Source of the DNA: Holophagaceae bacterium
Lineage (GTDB): Bacteria; Acidobacteriota; Holophagae; Holophagales; Holophagaceae
Length of the DNA: 64,000 bases
NCBI GenBank assembly: GCA_016722505.1
Contig: JADKJH010000004.1
Coordinates: 251,356-315,355 of the forward strand
Reading direction: 5' to 3'
The translations under genes and the position numbers were made by a program. Below, piece by piece: positions 33,136 through 42,165 of the stretch; within the stretch, counting starts at the first letter, position 1; every line of letters begins with the position of its first letter. The notes beneath the pieces are model-generated. The model searched no databases. It was not told the origin of the DNA and saw only the letters and a list, made by a program, of their open reading frames with translations.

Positions 33136-34743
33136 TTAAAGCGCGGCCCAATCCGTCGGTTCCGCCGCAGCGCCGCCGTAGTTGGTCTCGATCTGGGCGA
33201 GCTGCAGCTTGCCGCTGGCGTCGTCGTTCACGGCGTGCCACTTGGTGTAGGAGTCGATGACCCAGATGCCGCTTTCGCGGGTGCCGTTGCCGCTCCAGCC
33301 GTTGCCGCCGAAGGGCATGTGGGCTTCCGCCCCGGAGGTGGTGTTGTTGATGGAGCTCATGCCCGCCTTGATCTCGCGCTTGAAGCGCTCCACCCAGTGG
33401 CGGTTTTCGGTGTACAGCGAGCTGGAAAGGCCATAGGGCGTGCCATTGGCGTAGTCCATGGCCTGGTCGAAGTCCTTCACGGTGGAGATGTTCACGGTGG
33501 GGCCGAAGACCTCGGTCTGGAACAGCCACATGTCGGCGGTAACGTCGTCCCAGACGGTCGGCTGCATGTAGATGCCATGGCTGATGTCGCCCTTCACGAT
33601 GGAAGTGCGGTTGGCCTCGGTCCACTGCGCGCCGCCGCTCAGCAGCTTGGCGCCCTTGTCCTTGGCTCCTTCCGCCCAGTGCTCCTCGAAGCCCTTGGCG
33701 AAGCGCGCGTTGATCATGGGGCCGTAGGTCACTTCAGGGTGCGTGATGGGGTTGCCGATCTCCAGTTTGGCGAGGCCATCCATGAAGCCCTGCTTGAATT
33801 CCTTGGCGCAGGCTTCGTGCACGATGATGTTCGCCAGGCTGGTGCAGCGCTGGCCGGCGGTGCCGAAGGCGGCCCACAGCGCGCCGCGCACGGCGTTCTC
33901 CATGTCGCAGTCGGGCATGACCACCATGGGGTTTTTCCCGCCCAGTTCCAGGCTGGGGATCATCAGGTTCCGTCCGCACATTTCGCCGATGGTGCGGCCC
34001 ACCGCGGTGGAGCCCGTGAAGCTGAACTTCTGGTAGTAGCCTTTGTCGATGCCCGCCAGGAAATGCTTACCGCAGCCGGCGCGGCCCTTGCCGTTCACGG
34101 TGTTCACCACGCCTTCTGGAACGCCCGCATCCTGCATGGCTTTCAGGAAAAGATAGGCGATGGTCGGCGCGTCGTCGCTGGGTTTCCACACCACGGTGTT
34201 GCCGCACAGGATCGCCGGAATGATCTTCCAGGAAGGCACGGCCATGGGGAAGTTGTTGGCCGCCAGGATGCCGCACACACCGATGGGGCGGCGGTAGGTG
34301 TAAAGCTCTTTGTGGGCCATCTCGGAGGGCACCGTCTGGCCATAGAGACGGCGGCCTTCGGAGGTGAAGAAGGTGCAGGTGTCGATGGCTTCCTGGACTT
34401 CGCCCGCGGCCTCGCGCGGGGTCTTGCCGATCTCACGGGTGATGACGTGGGCCAGCTTGTCCTTCTGTTCGGTGAGGATCTGTCCGATGCGCTGGATCAC
34501 CGCGCCGCGGATCGGAGAAGGCGTGGCGGACCAAGTCTTGAAGGCCTTCGCGGCGGCCTTGGCGGCGTTCTCCACGTCCTGCTCGCCGCTATCGGGGAAG
34601 ACGCCCACGAGATCGCGGTCATCCACGGCGGAACGGGATTCGATGTGGCCGACGCCCTCGACCTCCTTCCCATTGATGTAATTGAAACCTTGGATGGTTT
34701 TCCCGGCGTGGGCCGCTTCGGGGGCGTTGGGTTTGAGAATCAT
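33136..34743 (-). CDS. NAD(P)-dependent aldehyde dehydrogenase (ALDH7/PruA-like)
   Basis: 535 residues with complete ALDH catalytic machinery: LAANNFPMAVPSWKIIPAIL (Asn), FTGSTAVGRTIG (cofactor), SLELGGKNPMVV (Glu) and FGTAGQRCTSLANI (Cys nucleophile). The C-terminal MPFGGNGWSGNGTRESGIW is closest in wording to semialdehyde dehydrogenases acting on aminoadipate or glutamate semialdehyde. TGGAGC precedes the ATG. It is divergent from an FAD amine-oxidase-like gene across 110 bases, so the two may share control in amino-acid breakdown, as an inference. Confidence 0.9.
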   Translation of the reverse strand: MILKPNAPEAAHAGKTIQGFNYINGKEVEGVGHIESRSAVDDRDLVGVFPDSGEQDVENAAKAAAKAFKTWSATPSPIRGAVIQRIGQILTEQKDKLAHVITREIGKTPREAAGEVQEAIDTCTFFTSEGRRLYGQTVPSEMAHKELYTYRRPIGVCGILAANNFPMAVPSWKIIPAILCGNTVVWKPSDDAPTIAYLFLKAMQDAGVPEGVVNTVNGKGRAGCGKHFLAGIDKGYYQKFSFTGSTAVGRTIGEMCGRNLMIPSLELGGKNPMVVMPDCDMENAVRGALWAAFGTAGQRCTSLANIIVHEACAKEFKQGFMDGLAKLEIGNPITHPEVTYGPMINARFAKGFEEHWAEGAKDKGAKLLSGGAQWTEANRTSIVKGDISHGIYMQPTVWDDVTADMWLFQTEVFGPTVNISTVKDFDQAMDYANGTPYGLSSSLYTENRHWVERFKREIKAGMSSINNTTSGAEAHMPFGGNGWSGNGTRESGIWVIDSYTKWHAVNDDASGKLQLAQIETNYGGAAAEPTDWAAL

Positions 34744-34853
34744 GTGGGTCGCTCCAGTATCAAACCCTCAAGGATAACGTGGCTTTCCCAAGTTGTCCTG
34801 GTTGGAGAACGGGCCATCAACCAGTTAGGCTGTTGCTTTATGGGAGAGCGCAG

Positions 34854-36101
34854 GTGCGCCGTTTCGATTTGGTGGTGGTGGGAGCGGGCATCAGTTCAGG
34901 CTCGCTGGTTTATAACCTGTTGAAGCAAGGTTTCACGGGCAGCATCCTGGCCCTGGATCGGGGTGATAAGATCGCTTCGGGCGCCACGGCCTTCAGCGCT
35001 GGGGGGTTCCGGAATCTTTGGACATCTGAGATCAACCAGAAAATCTGCAGCCATGCTACGACCCAACTTAAAAACTTTCAGAGCGAGATGGGCGTGTCCT
35101 GCGGCTATCAGCCCTGCGGCTACTTGTTCACCTACTACGCCAAATCCTGGGTGAAGATCCCGCGGGCCGCGGAGATCTGGGCAAAAAATGGTGTGAATTT
35201 CGACCTCTACAGCCCCGAGCAAATCGAGGCGAAGATTCCGGGAATGAAATGTGGCATTGATCACATTGACCCCGAGGTTGCCGAATTCCTGGGCTTCGAA
35301 CCCATCGTTGGCGGTGTCTTCGGGCGGGATTGCGGGAGCTTTGATCCCAGCCAGGCGGCTGTGGGCTACTTCGAGCGCGCCATGAGCGATTACGCGGTGA
35401 AGCCGCAGCTGCAACTCAACACCGAAGTGCTGAAGGTCCTTTTCGACGGCGCCCGGGCCACCGGTGTGACGGTGAAAGACGCCAATGGCGCGGAAGAAAA
35501 AATCGAAGCCGGGATCGTGGCGCTCTGCTGCGGCTCGTGGGTCAACAACTTGCTCAGGCAAAGCGGTCTGCCAGAAGAGGACCTGACCCCGGTGATCGCT
35601 CAGAAACGCATGATGTTCATTACGGATTTCCCCGGCCATCCCAACGAAGACCCGCGTTGGCACGATATCCCGCTCACCATCATTGATCAGGGGATTTATT
35701 TCAAATACGAAAGCGGCAACCTGATGATAGGCAAGGCGCGTCCGGACGAGCCGGATAGTTTCGACACGACCCTCGAACCCAGCTACTACGTGGACGAAGT
35801 GAACCAGCCCATGCAGGAGCGCATTCCCTCCACGAGCGTGTGCAAACTTAAATCAGGCTGGGGCGGGCTTTACGACACCAATTCCGCCGACCACAACGCC
35901 ATTGTGGGATGGCACGCCAATCACCCCGGACTGCTGCTGCAAGTTGGCTACAGCGGCCACGGCGCCATGGAGTCACCCGCCATGGGCATCTGCCTGGCAG
36001 AACTGATCATCCACGGGGAATACCGCACAATAGACTGCAAGCCCTTGCGCTGGAGCCGCTTCCGCGAAGGCCAGCTCATCCATGAAACCATTGTGATCTA
36101 A
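34854..36101 (+). CDS. FAD-dependent oxidoreductase (DAO family)
   Basis: 415 residues from GTG at 34854, with GGGAGAG upstream; the following VRRFDLVVVGAGISSGSLVY is the dinucleotide-binding fold. FSAGGFRNLW and GLYDTNSADHNAIVGWHANH with QVGYSGHGAMESPAMG match glycine/D-amino-acid or sarcosine oxidase-like enzymes. A product of imine or semialdehyde type would suit the divergent aldehyde dehydrogenase. The longer reading frame from 34779 has poor codon quality, so the GTG start is preferred. Confidence 0.85.
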   Translation: MRRFDLVVVGAGISSGSLVYNLLKQGFTGSILALDRGDKIASGATAFSAGGFRNLWTSEINQKICSHATTQLKNFQSEMGVSCGYQPCGYLFTYYAKSWVKIPRAAEIWAKNGVNFDLYSPEQIEAKIPGMKCGIDHIDPEVAEFLGFEPIVGGVFGRDCGSFDPSQAAVGYFERAMSDYAVKPQLQLNTEVLKVLFDGARATGVTVKDANGAEEKIEAGIVALCCGSWVNNLLRQSGLPEEDLTPVIAQKRMMFITDFPGHPNEDPRWHDIPLTIIDQGIYFKYESGNLMIGKARPDEPDSFDTTLEPSYYVDEVNQPMQERIPSTSVCKLKSGWGGLYDTNSADHNAIVGWHANHPGLLLQVGYSGHGAMESPAMGICLAELIIHGEYRTIDCKPLRWSRFREGQLIHETIVI

Positions 36102-36160
36102 TCGTTATCTGTGGACGCCCCATGCGAACCAGGGGGCATCGATCAGATCCTGGAGTTTTA

Positions 36161-36907
36161 TTGTTCGACCATATTTCCATTCCGACGATCCTCATCAGCT
36201 ATATCGCCCTGCTTTTTTCGCTGAGTGTCCATGAAGCTAGCCACGCTACGGCGGCCTATCTTCTCGATGACGACACCGCCGCGCGCCTGGGGCGCATGAC
36301 CATAAATCCCCTTGTGCATATCGATCCCATCGGGACCGTGTTGTTCCCCTTGATCGGGATGACGACTGGATTTCCGCTCATCGGATGGGCCAAACCGGTG
36401 CCATATAATCCCCAACACTTCACCAGGAAGGTGACGATGAGGACCGGAGCCGCCCTGGTGTCCGCCGCCGGACCTGCCTCCAACATCGCGTTATTTGTCC
36501 TGTTCATGCTGGTCACGACTCTGACGCTAAGATTCTCAGTTGCGGACCCCAGTGATCGCTTAGTCCTTTTCTACGCAGGTTTGCAGGGGCCGGAGGCCTT
36601 CTCACGTATGGCTGTTTCCCCGGCACAGATGGTGATGCTCTCGTTTGCCGGGAGGCTCATCCTCATCAATATCCTGCTTGCGATCTTCAATCTGATACCA
36701 GTGGGCCCCCTGGACGGCGGAGGAATACTTAAAGGCTTCCTTCCCTATCGGGCAACCCAATGGTTCGAGCGCCACCAGCGGACGATGTACATCATCCTTG
36801 TGGTCATGGTCATGGTGCCTTTCCTCTCGGACCTGTTCCTCACCCCAATCTTCAGAGTGGCGCTGTGGCCGATCCAGCCTGTCGCCCGCGTTCTTCTCGG
36901 AGCCTGA
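36161..36907 (+). CDS. Site-2-protease-like M50 metalloprotease
   Basis: About 248 residues if TTG at 36161 is used (GGAG five bases upstream); an ATG at 36122 would add 13 residues without a clear site. Zinc motif SVHEASHAT in the second helix and the third ligand in NLIPVGPLDGGGIL, within five to six membrane helices. This is the short rhomboid-like S2P group without PDZ domain. Such proteases cut transmembrane regulators or process peptides. Immediately followed by trpS. Confidence 0.88.
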   Translation: MFDHISIPTILISYIALLFSLSVHEASHATAAYLLDDDTAARLGRMTINPLVHIDPIGTVLFPLIGMTTGFPLIGWAKPVPYNPQHFTRKVTMRTGAALVSAAGPASNIALFVLFMLVTTLTLRFSVADPSDRLVLFYAGLQGPEAFSRMAVSPAQMVMLSFAGRLILINILLAIFNLIPVGPLDGGGILKGFLPYRATQWFERHQRTMYIILVVMVMVPFLSDLFLTPIFRVALWPIQPVARVLLGA

Positions 36908-36908
36908 C

Positions 36909-37899
36909 ATGCAGCGTGTTCTTTCCGGCATCCAGCCTTCGGGCTCCCAGCACATCGGCCATCTGGTCGGCGCCTTGGACAATTTCGAGAAGCTACAGCA
37001 TGGCAACGAAGCCTTTTACATGATCGTGGACTGGCATGCGCTTACGTCGAAGTACGAAGCCGTGGAAGAAATCTGGCCCGCCACCGAAGAACTCACCGCC
37101 TGCTTTTTGGCCACAGGATTGGATCCCGAAAAATCGACGATCTTCATCCAAAGCCAGGTGAAGGAACATGCGGAACTGCATCTTCTGCTGAGCATGATCA
37201 CGCCGCTCTCCTGGCTCGAGCGGGTGCCCACCTACAAGGAAAAAAATGCAGAATTCCTTGGCGGATCTCAGCAGTTACGGATTTCTCGGTTATCCCCTGC
37301 TCATGGCAGCGGACATCATCCTCTACAAGGCCGACAAGGTGCCCGTGGGCGAGGACCAGCTCTTCCACATCGAATTGGCGCGGGAGGTGTTGCGCCGATT
37401 CAATTTCCTGTACCGCAAGGAAGTCTTCCCCGAACCTGCCGCTGTCCTCACAAAAACGCCGAAAGTGCCCGGCCTGGACGGCAAAAAAATGTCCAAAAGC
37501 TATGGCAACTGCGTCTATCTGCGGGATACCGATGCAGAAATCGTTGAGAAATGCACACGCCAGATGGCCAGCGATCCGGCCCGCGTCAAGCGCACAGATC
37601 CGGGCAATCCCGATGTCTGCCCGGTGTTTGAATTCCACAAACTCTTCAGCGATGACGAGACCGTGAACCTGGTGAACACCGAGTGTCGGCGAGCTGGCAT
37701 CGGCTGCTTCGACTGCAAGAAAAAGGTCGCCGATGCCATGATCCGGCGCATCGGTCCGGTACGTGAAAAGATCGAGGACCATCTCCTGCATAAGGACCAT
37801 TTGCGCGATGTGTTGCGTTCCGGGAGCGCCAAGGCCCGCATGGTGGCCCAGGCCACCATGGCCGAAGTGCGCGAAGCCATGCAATTGCCCACTCTGTAG
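36909..37899 (+). pseudogene. trpS: Tryptophanyl-tRNA synthetase, single-base frameshift in an A run
   Basis: Starts MQRVLSGIQPSGSQHIGHLVG, the class I HIGH-like motif of TrpRS, and continues to ERVPTYKEK. At 37240-37246 there is a run of seven A; with six the reading continues as KEKMQNSLADLSSYGFLGYP, VPVGEDQLFHIELARE and the KMSKS motif in DGKKMSKSYGN, ending at 37899 (329 residues). The uncorrected frame stops at 37547. No other trpS is in this window and the gene is normally essential, so a homopolymer length error is the simplest reading. Confidence 0.93.
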
Positions 37900-37957
37900 G
37901 GTCCCCAGATGAATCTTCACCTTGCCATTACGCCCTCCCTTGCTACACTGGAGCGTC

Positions 37958-38034
37958 GGTTCCTTAGCTCAGTTGGTTAGAGCAGCTGACTCTTAATCAG
38001 CGGGTCCAGGGTTCGAGTCCCTGAGGAACCACCA
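37958..38034 (+). tRNA. tRNA-Lys (CTT), CCA encoded
   Basis: 77 bases. Acceptor arms GGTTCCT / AGGAACC, D-arm TAGCTCAGTTGGTTAGAGC, anticodon loop CTCTTAA with anticodon CTT, T-arm GTTCGAGTCCC, discriminator A, and CCA at 38032-38034. The anticodon reads AAG lysine codons. The 3' end takes part in the downstream hairpin. Confidence 0.95.
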
Positions 38035-38074
38035 ACAAAAATGGCGCCCAAGGGCGCCATTTTTGTTGGTGGTT
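38027..38074 (+). terminator. Perfect 22-bp inverted repeat/terminator overlapping the tRNA 3' end
   Basis: Left arm 38027-38048 and right arm 38053-38074 are exact reverse complements with loop CAAG. The core is ATGGCGCC-CAAG-GGCGCCAT followed by TTTT. The left arm includes the last acceptor bases and CCA of tRNA-Lys. Confidence 0.85.
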
Positions 38075-38608
38075 ACGGATGGCGCGCAGGTAGGGCAAGG
38101 CGGAGACGCGAGAGCGTCGCAGCCGGTCGCCGAAGGCGATGCCCGTGCGCAGCCAGCCGGGTGCAAGTTACGGGACGAGGTGCCAAAATTTCGAGGTTCA
38201 TGTGAATCTGGCCTTCGCTCCGCTACGGTCGGATGAGGGCGCGCAGGTAGCGGTAGGCGTAGGGCGCGAGAGCGTCGCAGCCGGTCGCCGAAGGCGATGC
38301 CCGTGCGCAGCCAGCCGGGTGCACGTTTTAAGGCGGGGGATGGGGCCATCTGTTTCCCCTTGATCGGCTTCAATTCCAGCCAAATTGGACTTCGTGCCCC
38401 TCACAATGAGATCAGAGTCCGCAGATGGCTGCGTCGCCACTCGCCGGTCACCTATAGACGTCCCGCCCCCTGGACGTCATGGGTAATGTGAGCAGCAGGG
38501 TGTATGTAATCCTAAGTTGAACCGCCACGAGTGATGTTGTTACCGTCCTTTTACAGTCAGCCAGTCTCTTTGGCCTGATTTTGAAGACATACCGAATGTT
38601 GAGGCACC
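38075..38608. other. 534-base non-coding region with a duplicated GC-rich element
   Basis: Apart from the two direct repeats at 38082-38328 this stretch shows no gene that can be supported. The remainder (38330-38600) is of mixed composition and presumably contains the promoter of the secreted-protein operon that follows. Short open frames on both strands here are side products of the repeats and the tRNA. Confidence 0.5.
38082..38328. repeat. Two direct copies of an ~87-bp structured element
   Basis: Copy 1 runs about 38082-38168 and copy 2 about 38239-38328. They share an identical core of about 58 bases (from GCGAGAGCGTCGC to CAGCCGGGTGCA). Each contains small hairpins, GACGC-GAGA-GCGTC in copy 1 and TCGCC-GAA-GGCGA in both. 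They are separated by about 70 unrelated bases. Confidence 0.75.
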
Positions 38609-39704
38609 ATGCCACCCACGGGAAAGCGCCATCGGCCGCTGCTTCCACTGCTGATCTTCCTGATTAGTCAGGTTTCGTGGGCTCAACACACGGTACTGGA
38701 GAACTCACCGAGGGCGACGATCACATTCATTTTCGGATCTGATACAGACCCGGCTCATCCCCTCTGTTCATTGGCAGAAACGTATTATCGACACAATACG
38801 AGCGAGAAGACGGATCGGGTCATCACGGACCGGAACTCGCTATTAGAAGCGTTGGCTGATTTGGCGGGAAACCCTCCGGCCAATGGCAAGCCCTGGGGAG
38901 TGATCAACCTTGTCGGACATGGCAACGACATGGGCGTCATGGAAATCCCCCTCCAGGCCGGTGGGGATAAGACGACAGCCTCAACCCTATCGGATGCGAT
39001 CAAGGATGGAGTCCTGAAACCAGTTCCTCCAGGGATCCTCGATGAGCGCAGTGAAATCCGGTTGATTGGATGCTGTCTCGGAAAGGACGTCCTACTGTTG
39101 GAGCTGCTCTCGAAGGGCCTTGGCCACACAAGGGGACACAGGCCCCTTGTTCGTTCAGCATTTGCTTCACATCTTTTGAATCCATTTCAGGAAGGTTGTC
39201 CAAAGCTTGGCAGAAGGCTGGAGCTTGGCATTGAAGGCTTCTGAAAATGTCCCGGATGGGAGAATCGCAGAACGATTCCGATCCAAATTTCATAGAGCTC
39301 ACCTGGACTGGACCGATACCCTAAGCCGGACTCGGCCGAGGTTCGTGGGTGATTCCTATTGTCATCTAGCAGAGGGCTCGTTCCAATGGCGAGCCATATT
39401 CTCCTGGTCCAAGGGCATGCCCAACGTGGAAACGTCGGACCAGCGCGACCGATGGTTGAGGAACGATCCGGATTTTCGGAGATATGTGGTGGCCAATGGC
39501 ATCCCTTGGGAACCTGACCAATGGAAAATAATCGCGAGCCCGATTCGGACACCGGACGGAATGGAGCGTCCATCCATTTTGGTTCGTGGATCGCTCAGGA
39601 AACTGTATGTGATCAAACCTCTGCTCCAACAAACCACCTCCGGGGAACTGCGCCCATTGCAGCCCTCCTGGGAGGACCCCCGGTATTTCATGACGATTCG
39701 GTAA
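38609..39704 (+). pseudogene. Secreted caspase-fold-like (clan CD-like) protein, frameshifted
   Basis: First frame: signal peptide (LLPLLIFLISQVSWAQ), then a Rossmann-like domain with ATITFIFGSDTDPAH, INLVGHGNDMGVMEI (a His-Gly pair after a hydrophobic strand) and IRLIGCCLGKDVLLLELL (Cys after the next strand), the His and Cys layout of clan CD peptidases. The frame then degenerates and stops at 39244. A second frame, open from about 39180 and on to 39704, reads IHFRKVVQSLAEGWSLALKA through ILVRGSLRKLYVIKPLL. Removing one base near 39175-39182 joins them into about 364 residues. No firm family assignment; protease activity is inferred only from the His/Cys placement. Confidence 0.6.
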
Positions 39705-39715
39705 GGAGCTGAACC

Positions 39716-40090
39716 ATGAAACAAGGACTGCGGCTTTCTCTGGTTCTGACCTTGCTAATTGTTCCTGCCACATCCTGGGCACAAACAGGCACACCCGGGT
39801 CGCTATCCGGACGCGTGGTGAACCAGAAAGGCATCCCTGTCAAAGGTGCGAAGGTGGTGCTTCGTCACCTAGGGGAACCTCCACAGGAACGCGTTGTGCT
39901 CTCTGATGGACTGGGCCAATGGCGGGCGCCACTGCTCCCTTTGGGCGAATGGAGAGTGCAGATCTCGCACCAGGACTATTCGACCGTTGCGCTAATGAGA
40001 AAGATTGGCGGCGGGCCGTATCGGTTCGAGCCGAGCCCTCGACCGATCGCCGCTCGAGTCGTCGTTCTATCGCCGTCCAAGGGGAAATGA
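39716..40090 (+). CDS. Small secreted carboxypeptidase-regulatory/CnaB-like protein
   Basis: 124 residues. Signal peptide (LRLSLVLTLLIVPATSWAQ) then one beta-sandwich repeat: SLSGRVVNQKGIPVKGAKVV, SDGLGQWRAPLLPLGEWRVQ and ISHQDYSTVAL, as in the N-terminal domains of TonB receptors. Such domains bind or display rather than catalyse. Twelve bases after the preceding gene and overlapping the radical SAM gene (ATGA at 40087-40090), so all three are co-translated. Confidence 0.75.
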   Translation: MKQGLRLSLVLTLLIVPATSWAQTGTPGSLSGRVVNQKGIPVKGAKVVLRHLGEPPQERVVLSDGLGQWRAPLLPLGEWRVQISHQDYSTVALMRKIGGGPYRFEPSPRPIAARVVVLSPSKGK

Positions 40091-42165
40091 ACATGAAGAT
40101 CGCCCTGATCGCAGCCGAATTCGAAGAAAACCTCGCCATGCGCTACCTCTGGAGCGCGGTGGAGAAACGCGGGCACGAGGTGCTCTTCATCCGCTTCAAC
40201 GGCCCTGAGGAAATGGAAGAAGCCGCGATGGCTCTCGCCGGTTCTGGGGCCAGCCTCGCCGCCTACAGCATGGTCTTCACCTCGCGGGCACTGGAATTCG
40301 TCCGCCTTGCAGAACGGGCATGGAGCCTGGGTTTTCGAGGGTACTCAGTGGCGGGGGGCCACTTCGCCACCCTCTACGCCGAAGAACTCCTTGATCAAAC
40401 CAAAGCCCTCCATGCGGTGGGGTGTGGCGAAGGGGAGGGACTGTTGGTGCAATTGGCGGAGCATCTGGAAGATCCTTCAAAGGTGCAGGGACTCGTCTGG
40501 AGGGATGCCCAGGGGACTATCCACCGAAATGGCCAGCCGCTGCCCCAGGAAGATCTCGAGAGCATTTTCCCTCCCGTCCATCGCCGCCCCTTCGATGCAT
40601 TCCTCGGGATCCCCGCCGCCAACGTGATCGGCTCCCGTGGCTGCCTCCATTCCTGTTCCTTCTGCTCGATTTCGACCTGGCATCGGCACTGCGGGGGGCC
40701 TCGGCTTCGACTCCGATCCCCAGCCTCGATCGCAGACGAAATGGCCTCGCTGTATCGGGATGGTGTGCGCATCTTCAATTTCCACGACGACAACTTTTTC
40801 CTGCCCTTCCGTGCGGACTCACTACAGCGCTTCCAATCTTTGGATCGGGAGTGGAAAGCCCGGGGAATCCGAGACATCGCTTTTGCCGTCAAGGCGCGCC
40901 CGGATGAGATAGACGAGGAGCTTGTGGACTGCCTCCTGGGCATGGGGCTTTTCAGAGTCTTTCTGGGCATTGAGGGGGGTACGGAAACTACCCTTACTCA
41001 GTTGGGACGAGGCCAGCGCCTCGCGGACAACGAAAGGGCCTTGGAAATCCTGGGGGGACGCCACCTCCAGACTTGCTTCAATCTCCTTCTGCTCAATCCC
41101 GATTCTACGTTGGAGGACTTCCGGGCCAATGTGGCCTTCCTGGCCCGCCACCCGGAACACCCCATGAATTTCTGCCGCACGGAGATCTACGCTGGCACCC
41201 CCCTGGAGGCCCGCCTTCAACGCCAAGGGCGTCTGTTGGGCGACCTGTGGGGCCTGGACTATGTCATGGCGGACCCGAAGGTGGAGCGGGTCTATGAGGC
41301 CCTGCGCCACATCCTCCAGGGGCGGAGCCGTGGCATCCAGTGCCTCAACCATCAAGCCATGCTTGTCGACTTCGAACTGCAACTTCTTGAGCGTTTCCAC
41401 GGTGGTCAAGAATCCCTTCGTACAGCCGCCCAGAATTTCATCCGCCGGCTCAACGGGGACACAGCCCAACGGCTCCTGCGGATCGCCGAGATGGCGGAAA
41501 GCGGCCAGGTCGCTGAAGACGTATGGATGGAACGCTGCGAATGGCAGGTGCTGGAGGCACTGGATGCGGAGGCCGGATTCTCCGCTGAAGCCGCAGATTT
41601 GACCCGCCGAATTCGAGCCCTCGCCAATCCAGAGGTTCGAAACATGTCCTTCAGGATGCGCTTGTCCTGGGCCGCGGCCATCCTCGTCGCAAGCACCACG
41701 CTATTCGGGCAATCGCATACAGCAACGCCTCCAAAGACACCTGAACCCCTTCAACAAGATTCAGAACTCGAAACCTTCCGGCGCGAGATCGGGCAGAAGC
41801 TGGCAGGCTCGGATGCAGTGAAGACCTTTATGTCCAGTGGGCAGCCGACTTTCGTTCTCAAGGTCGATCTAAACAAGAGGGGATTGATACAAAGCGCACA
41901 GGTCCTGGCCCAACCCGTAATGATTCTGCCGGCGGAAACAGACGCAGCTCAAACCCGGCGCGTTCCCCATCTGGATCTCGCTGCCCGCCCGAACTTGGCC
42001 GGGTGCACTCTCCTCATCGCTTTCCATCAGGATGAATTCATCTCCGAGTCACTCGCGGGCCGAATGGATGTCACGCTTCGCCCGCTGGAAACCATGATTT
42101 GTGAAGTCGTGGCGGCCAGCCCCCGGGACGGGGTCTCCATCAAGAAGCCCAACAAGCCTCATTGA
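40087..42165 (+). CDS. B12-binding-domain radical SAM protein fused to an exported domain
   Basis: 692 residues. Residues 1 to about 150 form a cobalamin-binding-like Rossmann domain (KIALIAAEFEENLAMRYLWS, YSVAGGHFATLYAEELL). The radical SAM domain follows with the CX3CX2C cluster site in SRGCLHSCSFCSIS near residue 185 and NFHDDNFFLP and LGIEGGTETTL later. From about residue 520 the protein changes character: SFRMRLSWAAAILVASTTLF followed by GQSHTATPPKTPEP is a signal-peptide-like segment, and the last 150 residues look like a periplasmic domain. The natural product may therefore be two proteins, the second starting at the ATG at 41644. Target of the SAM chemistry unknown. Confidence 0.8.
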   Translation: MNMKIALIAAEFEENLAMRYLWSAVEKRGHEVLFIRFNGPEEMEEAAMALAGSGASLAAYSMVFTSRALEFVRLAERAWSLGFRGYSVAGGHFATLYAEELLDQTKALHAVGCGEGEGLLVQLAEHLEDPSKVQGLVWRDAQGTIHRNGQPLPQEDLESIFPPVHRRPFDAFLGIPAANVIGSRGCLHSCSFCSISTWHRHCGGPRLRLRSPASIADEMASLYRDGVRIFNFHDDNFFLPFRADSLQRFQSLDREWKARGIRDIAFAVKARPDEIDEELVDCLLGMGLFRVFLGIEGGTETTLTQLGRGQRLADNERALEILGGRHLQTCFNLLLLNPDSTLEDFRANVAFLARHPEHPMNFCRTEIYAGTPLEARLQRQGRLLGDLWGLDYVMADPKVERVYEALRHILQGRSRGIQCLNHQAMLVDFELQLLERFHGGQESLRTAAQNFIRRLNGDTAQRLLRIAEMAESGQVAEDVWMERCEWQVLEALDAEAGFSAEAADLTRRIRALANPEVRNMSFRMRLSWAAAILVASTTLFGQSHTATPPKTPEPLQQDSELETFRREIGQKLAGSDAVKTFMSSGQPTFVLKVDLNKRGLIQSAQVLAQPVMILPAETDAAQTRRVPHLDLAARPNLAGCTLLIAFHQDEFISESLAGRMDVTLRPLETMICEVVAASPRDGVSIKKPNKPH

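Noticed and set aside
33028..34923. 631-codon open frame on the plus strand
   Set aside because: Antisense to the aldehyde dehydrogenase gene, with Ala/Gly/His-rich composition and no domain; the real gene is on the other strand.
37993..38373. Minus-strand frame encoding a peptide with FLRDSNPGPAD
   Set aside because: That string is the familiar antisense reading of a tRNA gene, and the rest is translation of the duplicated GC-rich repeats.
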